Below, piece by piece: positions 51,471 through 58,511 of a DNA stretch of 64,000 nucleotides. How positions within the stretch are numbered: the stretch's first letter is position 1; every line of letters begins with the position of its first letter. The stretch comes from Bacteroidales bacterium (GTDB taxonomy: Bacteria; Bacteroidota; Bacteroidia; Bacteroidales; WCHB1-69), in contig JAEEQE010000006.1 of the NCBI GenBank assembly GCA_016285145.1, forward strand, positions 23,310 through 87,309, read 5' to 3'. The notes beneath the pieces were generated by a model. That model did no database searches, was not told the DNA's origin, and worked only from the letters and a program-made list of their open reading frames with translations. Position numbers and translations under genes: made by a program.

Positions 51471-52976
51471 TTATTGGTTGTTGTTTTTCTGCGAGGTCCG
51501 TTTCACAGCGCCTTCTAACGTAGTAGTCTTCATTATCTCGCCCATGTTCACACCGGTGGCGTCGGACACCACATCCATGGTCTGGCGGATGACGGTGGGC
51601 ACATTGCCCGACATCTCGGCCACGCCCTTGCCGTCGTTGCCGTAGATGCGCACGTCCTTGATGGCGGAGATGGGCTCGGCGATGCTGGCGGCGATTTCCG
51701 GCAGTTTCTCGATGACCATCTGGGCCTTGGCGGCATCGCCGTACTCCTTGTAAGCCTCGGCCTTCAGACGAAGGGCTTCGGCCTCCGCCCTACCCTTCTG
51801 CTCGATGGCGTAAGCCTCGGCATCGGCAATTTTCTTCTTACCGATGGCTTCCTGCTCCATCTTGTACTGTTCGGCTTCGGCCATGGCACGAACCGCTTTG
51901 GCGTTCTGTTCGGCCTCGTAGGCGGCGGCTTCCGCATTGCGCTTGCGCTGCTCCAACTCGGCGGCGGCGGCAATCTCGGTGTTGTATTTGTCGGCATCGG
52001 CCCTCTTCTGGATTTCGGCTTCCAACGTATTCTGCTGAATCTTAACCTTTTCGGCGGTCAGTTCCTGCTCGCGTTTCGCCTTTTCAATCTGGGCCTCCAC
52101 CTGCTTGGAGTTGATAACCTTCTGTTTCTCCTGTTCGAGGATGCTCTTGGCAGCCACAGCCTCCACCGTCTTCTCGTTCACCGTCTTCTGTTGCTCTTGC
52201 TGCTGAATCATGTAGGCAGCGTCGGCCTTGGCTTTCTGCGTGTCTTCCACCACCTTAAGGTCGGCGATCTTCACCGCCAACTCATTGTTTTTCTCAGCGA
52301 TGATGGTCTCGTTGAGCACGCGCGCGTCGTTGGCGGCCTTCTTGGCCTCCGACTGCTTGATGGCAATGTCACGCTCGGCCTCCGCCTTGGTAATGGCCGC
52401 CTGCTTGCGGATGGCATAGGTGTTGTCGGCACCCAAGTCCTTGATCAAGCCCACCTCATCGGTGATGTTCTGGATGTTGCAAGAGATAATCTCAATGCCC
52501 AGCTTGGCCATATCCGGACCGGCTTTCTTGGCAATCTGGTCCGAGAAACCGTCGCGGTCGATGTTGAGGTTTTTCAGCGTGACGGCGCCGATGACCTCAC
52601 GCATGTTGCCCTCTAATGAGTCCTTGCACTGCAGGGCGATATCTTTCTCCGACATGTTCAGGAAGTTCTTGGCAGCCAGACGGATACCCTCGGGCGTGTT
52701 CATGACGCGGATCTTGGCCACCGCATCCACCATCACGTTGATGAAGTCGTTGGTCGGCACCGAGGTGCTGGTCTTGATGTCCACGGAGGTCTGTCCTAAA
52801 AACACTTTGTCAATCCGCTCGAAAAACGGAATCCGGAATCCCCCCTTGCCAATCAGGACACGGGGTTGCCGGGAAAGGCCGGAAATGATCATAGCCTCTT
52901 TTGGCGGGGTTTTAACGTAGGAAAAGAGGATTATGAGAAACAGTGCGATAGCAGCAATAATAATAAGGATACTCAT
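51471..52976 (-). CDS. Flotillin family (SPFH domain) membrane scaffold protein
   Basis: 501 residues. N-terminal membrane hairpin/helix (ILIIIAAIALFLIILFSYV), SPFH domain at about 30-200 (AMIISGLSRQPRVLIGKGGFRIPFFERID ... TDEVGLIKDLGADN), then a long Ala/Glu/Lys-rich coiled coil of about 220 residues and a C-terminal conserved tail. This is the FloT/YuaG type; such proteins organise membrane microdomains and associate with secretion and signalling complexes. It is the first gene of the unit with the small lipoprotein (11-base gap) and radical SAM enzyme, so a membrane scaffold may be tied to the lipoprotein system. Confidence 0.9.
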   Translation of the reverse strand: MSILIIIAAIALFLIILFSYVKTPPKEAMIISGLSRQPRVLIGKGGFRIPFFERIDKVFLGQTSVDIKTSTSVPTNDFINVMVDAVAKIRVMNTPEGIRLAAKNFLNMSEKDIALQCKDSLEGNMREVIGAVTLKNLNIDRDGFSDQIAKKAGPDMAKLGIEIISCNIQNITDEVGLIKDLGADNTYAIRKQAAITKAEAERDIAIKQSEAKKAANDARVLNETIIAEKNNELAVKIADLKVVEDTQKAKADAAYMIQQQEQQKTVNEKTVEAVAAKSILEQEKQKVINSKQVEAQIEKAKREQELTAEKVKIQQNTLEAEIQKRADADKYNTEIAAAAELEQRKRNAEAAAYEAEQNAKAVRAMAEAEQYKMEQEAIGKKKIADAEAYAIEQKGRAEAEALRLKAEAYKEYGDAAKAQMVIEKLPEIAASIAEPISAIKDVRIYGNDGKGVAEMSGNVPTVIRQTMDVVSDATGVNMGEIMKTTTLEGAVKRTSQKNNNQ

Positions 52977-53049
52977 AATGGTTGTTTTTGGGGTTTAATA
53001 CTATGGATTATAAATTTCTAATGATTTTTGTATCTTGAAAACACAACGG

Positions 53050-53057
53050 CAAATGTA
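53050..53057 (-). promoter_or_regulatory. -7 promoter box (TACATTTG) of the flotillin-lipoprotein-rSAM unit
   Basis: An exact minus-strand box 73 bases before the flotillin ATG. Confidence 0.62.
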
Positions 53058-53093
53058 CATTTTTTTTTAAGACATCCCATTGAAAATATTTTG

Positions 53094-53101
53094 TATTTTT
53101 G
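53094..53101 (+). promoter_or_regulatory. -7 promoter box (TATTTTTG) of the TPP-riboswitch leader
   Basis: An exact box about nine bases before the riboswitch starts, so transcription begins right at the aptamer. Confidence 0.72.
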
Positions 53102-53109
53102 CTGCCGTT

Positions 53110-53186
53110 TTGAAAGGGGTGCCGAAAGGCTGAGATCAGACCCGTTGAACCTGATGCGGATAATGCCGCCGTAGGGAGATAAACAG
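53110..53186 (+). promoter_or_regulatory. TPP riboswitch (THI element)
   Basis: The conserved blocks of the thiamine pyrophosphate aptamer are in order: GGGGTGCC, GGCTGAGA, GACCCGTTGAACCTGAT, GCGGATAATGCCGCCGTAGGGA. It lies in the 5' leader of the TonB-dependent receptor at 53244. AGGGA at the end of the aptamer (53173-53177) could pair with TCCCT at 53197-53201, which may be part of the expression platform; no clear terminator is seen, so control of translation is likely. Confidence 0.95.
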
Positions 53187-53243
53187 AGTCTTCTTTTCCC
53201 TCTTTCAGTATTTGTTTAATTATAAAATAAAACTGTTAGAGTT

Positions 53244-55643
53244 ATGATTAAAAGTTTAGAATTTAGAGTTGAGCGTTTCAAGTACAACAATCAACAGCTA
53301 ACGGCTAAAGGCCAACAGCCCGCGGCCCGTTTTTTCCGTTTGTTTTCTGCCATGATAGCCATGCTGATTCCGTCAGTGTTGTTCGCGCAGCGCCCCGACA
53401 CCGTGCAGCGCGGCGAGGTGGAAGAAGTGACCATCCAGTTCACCAAGCCCACGGTGCAGACTTCGGCCAACGTCACCACCATGTCCATGCCGCAGATACG
53501 CGCCCAGCAGGGCAACGGAAGCGTCAACAACCTGTTGGAACTGATGCCCTCGGTGGTCACCACCTCCGAATCGGGCAACGGTCTGGGTGCCACCTACCTG
53601 TTCATCCGCGGCATTGACCAGACGCGTATCAACACCACCCTCAATGGTGTGACCATCAACAATGCCGAGTCGCAGGGTTCCTGGCTGGTGAACCTGCCGG
53701 ACATGGCGACGTTTATCGAGAATGTGAGCGTGCAGAGCGGGGCCAACACCTCCGACGGCAGCACCTCCTACGGTGCCCGCGTTGATTTCGTGACCCGCAA
53801 AATACCCGCCAAGCCCTTTGCCGAGGTGCGCAGCTCTTACGGCTCGTTCAACACGTTCCACAATATGGTGAGCGCCGGCACCGGCCTCATCGGCAAGCGC
53901 TTCTCCATGCTGGCCTCCTTCTCCGACATCCGCAGCGACGGCTACATCGACTACTCCGGCGTACGCCTCAACTCCGGCTTCCTGACCGCCCAATATGATT
54001 TGTACAATTTTAAAAAGAATAAAGACTATGGCAAACTGAAATTCCATCTCCTTTTCGGCACCGAACACACCGACCTTGCCTGGAACGGCGTGTCCCATGA
54101 TATGTTAGAGACCAACCGCACCTACAACTCCTGCGGTGAATATTACGATGACAACGGAGTTTACCATTACTATGAGAATTCCAAAGACCATTACACCCAG
54201 ACATTCTATCAATTGGAATACGTCAAAGACTGGATTCGCCAAGAGGGACGCCAGCGCCACAGTCTGCAGGTGATGCCCTATCTGACACGCGGCATCGGTT
54301 ATTACGAACAGTATAAAGACGATAAGAAGGTGAAGAAATACGGTTTGGAAGGCATCATCCATATGGTGGGTCATGAACTGGACAGCGCCACGTACACGGT
54401 TACCACTCTTTATGACACTTCAAAGAAAGCCGACTTTGTCACACAGAAATACTTGGACAACTATTTTTACGGTGTTCATGCGCAATATACGGGCACGCAG
54501 GTGTTCAAGGAACATAGCGACCAAGGTCTGCGCTGGGTGGCTGGTGCGGATGTCAGCAACTACAACGGCAAGCACTACGGCTACATCGTGTGGGTGCAAC
54601 CCGACCGCGTGGTGGATTGTCCGGCCATGTACAAATGGTACGAGGGCACCGGCAACAAGCTGCAGGCCAAGCTCTTCGGCAGTCTGCGCTATTGGTACAA
54701 GAATTTCAGCGTGACGGGCGAGTTGCAGTATCGTCGGGTGAATTATGCCATTGACGGTGTCAACGACGAGCTGACCCCCATCCCGCAGGATTATCACTGG
54801 AATTTCATCAACCCGAAAATCGCGTTACACTATTATATAGACAAGAACCCATTGAAACACAGTTTCGACCTCTCCTTTGCCACCGCCAACCGCGAGGCCA
54901 CACGCAACGATCTCGTTGGCGCCCCTGACAACCGCAAGCCTATGCCGGAAACGCTCTACGACTTGGAGTTCAGCTATATGATGCACAATAACAAGTTCTT
55001 CTTCAACACCACGTTGTATGGTATGTACTATAAGGACCAGCTGGTGCGTACCGGCGAGTTGGACCAGACCGGCGACCCGCTCATGACCAACGTCGATAAG
55101 AGCTACCGCGCCGGCATTGAGCTTTCAGCGGCCTATCGTCCGGTGCGCTTCTTCACCTGGCACATCAACGGCGGCTTCAGCCTCAACCGCATCATCGATT
55201 ACGTGCATTATGTGGATCACTATTCGGGAGAAGATTGGGACTGGGACGGTCAAATCGAACAACACCTGGGCAACACCCCGATTTCCTTCTCTCCGAGCGT
55301 AGTGCTGGGCAATGACTTCACCTTCACCCCGCTCAAAGACTTCAACATTTCATTGATCACCAAGTTTGTAAGCAAGCAATATCTCGACAATTCCGGTGAC
55401 GACACCTATTGTTTGAGACCGTATTCCTACAGCAACCTGCGTCTTTCCTACACTTTCCATTTCAAATGCTTGAAGGATTTGGAACTCTTCTTCCATATCA
55501 ACAACCTCTTCAATGCCAAATACGAAAGTAACGCCCAGATATATACCTCCTATTATGAGAATGAACCGGACAAGTACTACAGTACCGGTTATTTTCCGCA
55601 GGCAGGCATCAACTTCTTGGGCGGCCTGAGATTGAAATTCTAA
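53244..55643 (+). CDS. TonB-dependent outer-membrane receptor under TPP riboswitch control (thiamine uptake candidate)
   Basis: 799 residues from 53244. An N-terminal signal peptide with an unusually long n-region ends IPSVLFAQ; an alternative start at Met37 (53352) would leave a short normal signal. The plug domain runs from GEVEEVTIQFTKPTVQ to VDFVTRKIP (with LLELMPSVVT, LFIRGIDQTRINTTLNG, NAESQGSW), and the 22-strand barrel ends in the canonical aromatic LGGLRLKF. Because the leader carries a TPP riboswitch, the receptor most likely imports thiamine or its phosphates with TonB energy. No inner-membrane thiamine transporter is next to it. Codons 4-26 consist of heptamer-repeat DNA. Confidence 0.92.
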   Translation: MIKSLEFRVERFKYNNQQLTAKGQQPAARFFRLFSAMIAMLIPSVLFAQRPDTVQRGEVEEVTIQFTKPTVQTSANVTTMSMPQIRAQQGNGSVNNLLELMPSVVTTSESGNGLGATYLFIRGIDQTRINTTLNGVTINNAESQGSWLVNLPDMATFIENVSVQSGANTSDGSTSYGARVDFVTRKIPAKPFAEVRSSYGSFNTFHNMVSAGTGLIGKRFSMLASFSDIRSDGYIDYSGVRLNSGFLTAQYDLYNFKKNKDYGKLKFHLLFGTEHTDLAWNGVSHDMLETNRTYNSCGEYYDDNGVYHYYENSKDHYTQTFYQLEYVKDWIRQEGRQRHSLQVMPYLTRGIGYYEQYKDDKKVKKYGLEGIIHMVGHELDSATYTVTTLYDTSKKADFVTQKYLDNYFYGVHAQYTGTQVFKEHSDQGLRWVAGADVSNYNGKHYGYIVWVQPDRVVDCPAMYKWYEGTGNKLQAKLFGSLRYWYKNFSVTGELQYRRVNYAIDGVNDELTPIPQDYHWNFINPKIALHYYIDKNPLKHSFDLSFATANREATRNDLVGAPDNRKPMPETLYDLEFSYMMHNNKFFFNTTLYGMYYKDQLVRTGELDQTGDPLMTNVDKSYRAGIELSAAYRPVRFFTWHINGGFSLNRIIDYVHYVDHYSGEDWDWDGQIEQHLGNTPISFSPSVVLGNDFTFTPLKDFNISLITKFVSKQYLDNSGDDTYCLRPYSYSNLRLSYTFHFKCLKDLELFFHINNLFNAKYESNAQIYTSYYENEPDKYYSTGYFPQAGINFLGGLRLKF
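53253..53321 (+). repeat. Heptamer repeats within the signal-peptide coding sequence
   Basis: agtttag, aatttag, agttgag (53253-53273) and acagcta, acggcta, aaggcca, acagccc (53294-53321) keep the 7-bp period and use the same words as the intergenic repeat at 1350-1620. They encode the region between Met1 and the hydrophobic core of the signal peptide. Confidence 0.75.
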
Positions 55644-55652
55644 TAGTGTATT

Positions 55653-56219
55653 CTATTTAACCACCCGCCCTTCGTTGTTGGCGATAAAGGATTTCCAATC
55701 GTTGAACTTCTTCCCCCCGCCGACGACCACGCGGTGCTGCAGATGATGGCACACGGCGGCGGCGAGGGCATCGGTGGCGTCCAGATACTCAATGGAATCC
55801 TTCAGCGGATACATGTGACACAACATGGCCGCCACCTGCTCCTTGGCAGCGTTGCCGTTGCCCGTGATGGATTGCTTGATTTTGCGCGGCTCGTACTCAT
55901 AGACCTCCATGCCCGCATGCAGGCAGGCGGCGATGACAACCCCCTGCGCACGACCCAATTTCAACATAGATTGTACGTTCTTGCCATAAAAGGGGGCTTC
56001 AATGGACAATATATCCGGCTGATACTGTTCAATCAACGCATTCACTTTTTCGTAGATGAACTTCAACTTGGCATAATGATCCAACATTTTTTTCATCTGG
56101 ATCACACTGATCACCTCCACCTCCGACTGGCTGAGATGCGTATTCAACACCGCATACCCCATCACATTCGTGCCGGGATCGATGCCTAAAATCTTATGAC
56201 GGACAATTGGCTCTTCCAT
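55653..56219 (-). CDS. ruvC: Crossover junction endodeoxyribonuclease RuvC
   Basis: 188 residues. Holliday-junction resolvase with the four acidic active-site residues visible: Asp14 in ILGIDPGTNVMGYAV, Glu74 in ILSIEAPFYGKN, and Asp147 and Asp150 in EYLDATDALAAAVCHH. It works with RuvAB in recombination. The gene directly upstream (four-base spacing) encodes a retropepsin-like protease, so the two share a transcript. It is convergent with the TonB receptor gene, nine bases away. Confidence 0.95.
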   Translation of the reverse strand: MEEPIVRHKILGIDPGTNVMGYAVLNTHLSQSEVEVISVIQMKKMLDHYAKLKFIYEKVNALIEQYQPDILSIEAPFYGKNVQSMLKLGRAQGVVIAACLHAGMEVYEYEPRKIKQSITGNGNAAKEQVAAMLCHMYPLKDSIEYLDATDALAAAVCHHLQHRVVVGGGKKFNDWKSFIANNEGRVVK

Positions 56220-56222
56220 CTT

Positions 56223-56645
56223 TTATTCAAAAACGAGATAATTGTCGTGATAATTGATTACAGCCTTGTGGTTTACAAAAAAATCATTCCCCAAAATCAT
56301 CTGGATGGGCTTACGCCGGAGCTTTTTGTATGCCGTGTTGATATAGGTAAAATCCAAAAGCGCCATATTCCGATAGCAGGGCAGATGGAAACGTCCGAGA
56401 CGGAGGTCGGGCACATCGGCGATACGTACGGTGAAATCATCGCCGCCAATGCCGGCCGTCACGCCATCGTGCGGAGCCGTAGGCATCTGGGGCAAAAGCG
56501 ATTGCGCATACGCCACATCCAAGCAGCTATGCGATGCGCCCGTATCCAGCACAATACGGATGGGCTGTCCGGCCACCGAACCGCGAACGAGCGTGTGGAA
56601 ATCGCCCGACTCCAGCTCCACCACATTTAGTTTCGTTTTATACAT
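56223..56645 (-). CDS. Retropepsin-like aspartic protease
   Basis: 140 residues, no signal peptide. Single-domain clan AA protease: the catalytic Asp34-Thr-Gly in IVLDTGASHSCLD and the partner hydrophobic-Gly motif MILGNDFF near the C-terminus, as in retropepsins, which act as homodimers. Single-domain bacterial relatives exist but their substrates are mostly unknown. The promoter box ends four bases before the ATG, so the mRNA may be leaderless. Co-transcribed with ruvC. Confidence 0.82.
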   Translation of the reverse strand: MYKTKLNVVELESGDFHTLVRGSVAGQPIRIVLDTGASHSCLDVAYAQSLLPQMPTAPHDGVTAGIGGDDFTVRIADVPDLRLGRFHLPCYRNMALLDFTYINTAYKKLRRKPIQMILGNDFFVNHKAVINYHDNYLVFE

Positions 56646-56649
56646 AATT

Positions 56650-56657
56650 CAAAAGTA
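56650..56657 (-). promoter_or_regulatory. -7 promoter box (TACTTTTG) directly before the retropepsin gene
   Basis: An exact minus-strand box with only four bases (AATT) to the ATG at 56645; initiation would fall on or next to the start codon. Confidence 0.6.
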
Positions 56658-56684
56658 AAACACATTACACCCTCTTGCCAAGGC

Positions 56685-57596
56685 CTAAAGCCAATGTTTC
56701 TTGATGAAAAAGAGGACCAGAAAGACCAATATCAGCACACAAATGCCCATCACAATCCAAAAGGCGTACGGCGACGCGGCAAACGGCAGCGCCACATTCA
56801 TGCCATAGAGGCCGCTGATGAACGTCAACGGGAGCACGATGGTGGAGATGATGGTGAGCATGCGCATGATCTCGTTGGTCTTGTTCGTCTGCAAAGAATC
56901 GAACGTGCTGGAAAGTCCATCCACCAACTCGCCGTAGTCGTCAATCATATCCCACATCTTCTGGTAAAAGTCCAAAATATTACCCCAGTATTCCTCCATG
57001 TCGTCGGCAAAGCCTTTGATGTCGCCCGACTCGAACTTGTTGAACAGTCGCAGCTGCGGGCGGAACATGGTGTTCATCTGGATGATGTTCTTGCGGAAAC
57101 GGGAAATCTGCTCAATGATCTTTTCCGACTTGGTGCTGAAAAGCTCCCGATTGATGAAATCCAGCTCCGTGCCCATACGCTCCACCAGCAGGAAGGATTC
57201 CTTCATCATCCTATACAAAATATGATATAGCACCGCATCGCTGGTGCCGCTGATGTCGTCTTCGTCTTCCGGTTCCGGATTCACCTTCGTATAATTGAAC
57301 AGATCCTGCACCACATAGTGGGAGTTCCCAACTGTAATCAGATAGTCCTGCCCCCAGAAAATCTTCGTCTCCTCTGTACGGACCAGCTGCGTACGCTTGT
57401 CCATCAACGGGAAATGCAACACGAGGAAATAGTAATCGTCGTATTCATCGATTTTGGGACGTTGTACAAAACTGGAGCAGTCGTCAATATCCAAAGGGTG
57501 AAAATGGAAGTTGTCGCGCAGGAAGTCCAAGTCTTCCACGGTTGGATTTGTTATATGGTGCCATTTAAAAGTACCGAAATTGATGGTGTCAACCAT
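56685..57596 (-). CDS. corA: CorA family magnesium/divalent metal transporter
   Basis: 303 residues. A long cytoplasmic N-terminal domain (DFLRDNFHFHPLDIDDC at its start) and two C-terminal membrane helices; the pore motif Gly-Met-Asn is in FISGLYGMNVALPF at the end of the first helix, and the second helix ends at the Lys-rich tail (FFIKKHWL). It forms pentameric Mg2+ (or Co2+/Ni2+) channels. The start is supported by an AAAGGAGG ribosome site seven bases before the ATG. Confidence 0.92.
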   Translation of the reverse strand: MVDTINFGTFKWHHITNPTVEDLDFLRDNFHFHPLDIDDCSSFVQRPKIDEYDDYYFLVLHFPLMDKRTQLVRTEETKIFWGQDYLITVGNSHYVVQDLFNYTKVNPEPEDEDDISGTSDAVLYHILYRMMKESFLLVERMGTELDFINRELFSTKSEKIIEQISRFRKNIIQMNTMFRPQLRLFNKFESGDIKGFADDMEEYWGNILDFYQKMWDMIDDYGELVDGLSSTFDSLQTNKTNEIMRMLTIISTIVLPLTFISGLYGMNVALPFAASPYAFWIVMGICVLILVFLVLFFIKKHWL

Positions 57597-57668
57597 TTTA
57601 CAACCTCCTTTCTACTTTTGGATTAACAACTAAAAGACTACATCTTGGTATGGAATTTCAAAACGCCG

Positions 57669-57676
57669 CAAAAGTA
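57669..57676 (-). promoter_or_regulatory. -7 promoter box (TACTTTTG) of corA
   Basis: An exact minus-strand box 72 bases before the ATG, divergent from the toxin gene promoter. Confidence 0.65.
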
Positions 57677-57746
57677 CAAAAAAATGCGTAAAACGGGCGG
57701 GATTGTATATAAAATTAAAAATTGACATATATATCAAATTATTTTG

Positions 57747-57754
57747 TATTTTTG
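57747..57754 (+). promoter_or_regulatory. -7 promoter box (TATTTTTG) of the toxin-antitoxin pair
   Basis: An exact box ending seven bases before the ATG at 57762, so the transcript has at most a few leader bases. Confidence 0.68.
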
Positions 57755-57761
57755 CCGCGTT

Positions 57762-58241
57762 ATGAAAAAGAAGACTACGTTAGATATTATATCGGAATCC
57801 GAAAGGGCTACACTTTACTCCATTAGTTTCGAAAAGGATGGTACAACTGAATTTGAGAAGTTTGTAGCTGAATTTGAAATGAATGCCAAATACAACTATG
57901 ATTATCAAAGAATTATCGCTGCCTTGCAGGTGATTTTGGATAAAGGAGCATTAGAACGGTTCTTCCGTCCGGAAGGAAGAATGAACGACAATGTCCATGC
58001 CATCCCAATTGAAGGCAGCAAATTGCGTTTATATTGTCTTCGTATTTCGGAACAGATTGTCATCCTTGGGAATGGGGGTGTTAAGAATACGAAGAGTTAC
58101 CAAGAAGATTCTAAATTATACGGTTATGTGTTGGACTTACAGCGGTTTGAAAAAATTCTGAAGGAGAACATTGACAAAGGTTATATTCACGTTGATGAGA
58201 AAGAACTTCACGGCACCGAGCAAATCACTTTTGAGATATGA
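57762..58241 (+). CDS. Probable type II toxin (HigB/RelE superfamily, Gp49-like)
   Basis: 159 residues. Core RelE-like layout in the middle: EFEKFVAEFEMNA, then IIAALQVILDKGALERFFRPEG, KLRLYCLRISEQIVILGNGGVKN and a final helical stretch with QRFEKILKEN. It is longer than most RelE/HigB toxins at both ends. The next gene is an XRE-type regulator overlapping by four bases (ATGA), which is the HigBA order (toxin first). The expected action is ribosome-dependent mRNA cleavage, not provable here. The upstream in-frame ATG at 57744 is inside the promoter box. Confidence 0.75.
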   Translation: MKKKTTLDIISESERATLYSISFEKDGTTEFEKFVAEFEMNAKYNYDYQRIIAALQVILDKGALERFFRPEGRMNDNVHAIPIEGSKLRLYCLRISEQIVILGNGGVKNTKSYQEDSKLYGYVLDLQRFEKILKENIDKGYIHVDEKELHGTEQITFEI

Positions 58242-58507
58242 ACAACAAACAAGAATGGTTTAAGACAAAGGTGGAAAAGGTTTCACCGGAAATCATGGCT
58301 GAAGTGCAGATGTCTGCGAGCATCATTGCACGAATAGACAAGATTCTCAAAGAAAAGCACATGTCCCAACGGGAACTTGCCCGCAAAATGGGGAAAGACG
58401 AAGCTGTGGTGTCACGATGGATAACAGGATTCCCGAATTTCACCCTGCGCACACTTTTGCAAATATCCGCCGCCCTCGGCGAACCCCTCATTCAATTGGC
58501 AGAATAA
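58238..58507 (+). CDS. XRE-family antitoxin (HigA-like)
   Basis: 89 residues. An N-terminal helix (KQEWFKTKVEKVSPEIMAEVQ) is followed by a standard helix-turn-helix domain: ARIDKILKEKHMSQRELARKMGKDEAVVSRWITGFPNFTLRTLLQISAALG. It should neutralise the toxin encoded just upstream and repress the shared promoter. The start overlaps the toxin stop codon, so synthesis is coupled. Confidence 0.85.
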   Translation: MNNKQEWFKTKVEKVSPEIMAEVQMSASIIARIDKILKEKHMSQRELARKMGKDEAVVSRWITGFPNFTLRTLLQISAALGEPLIQLAE

Positions 58508-58511
58508 AGAA

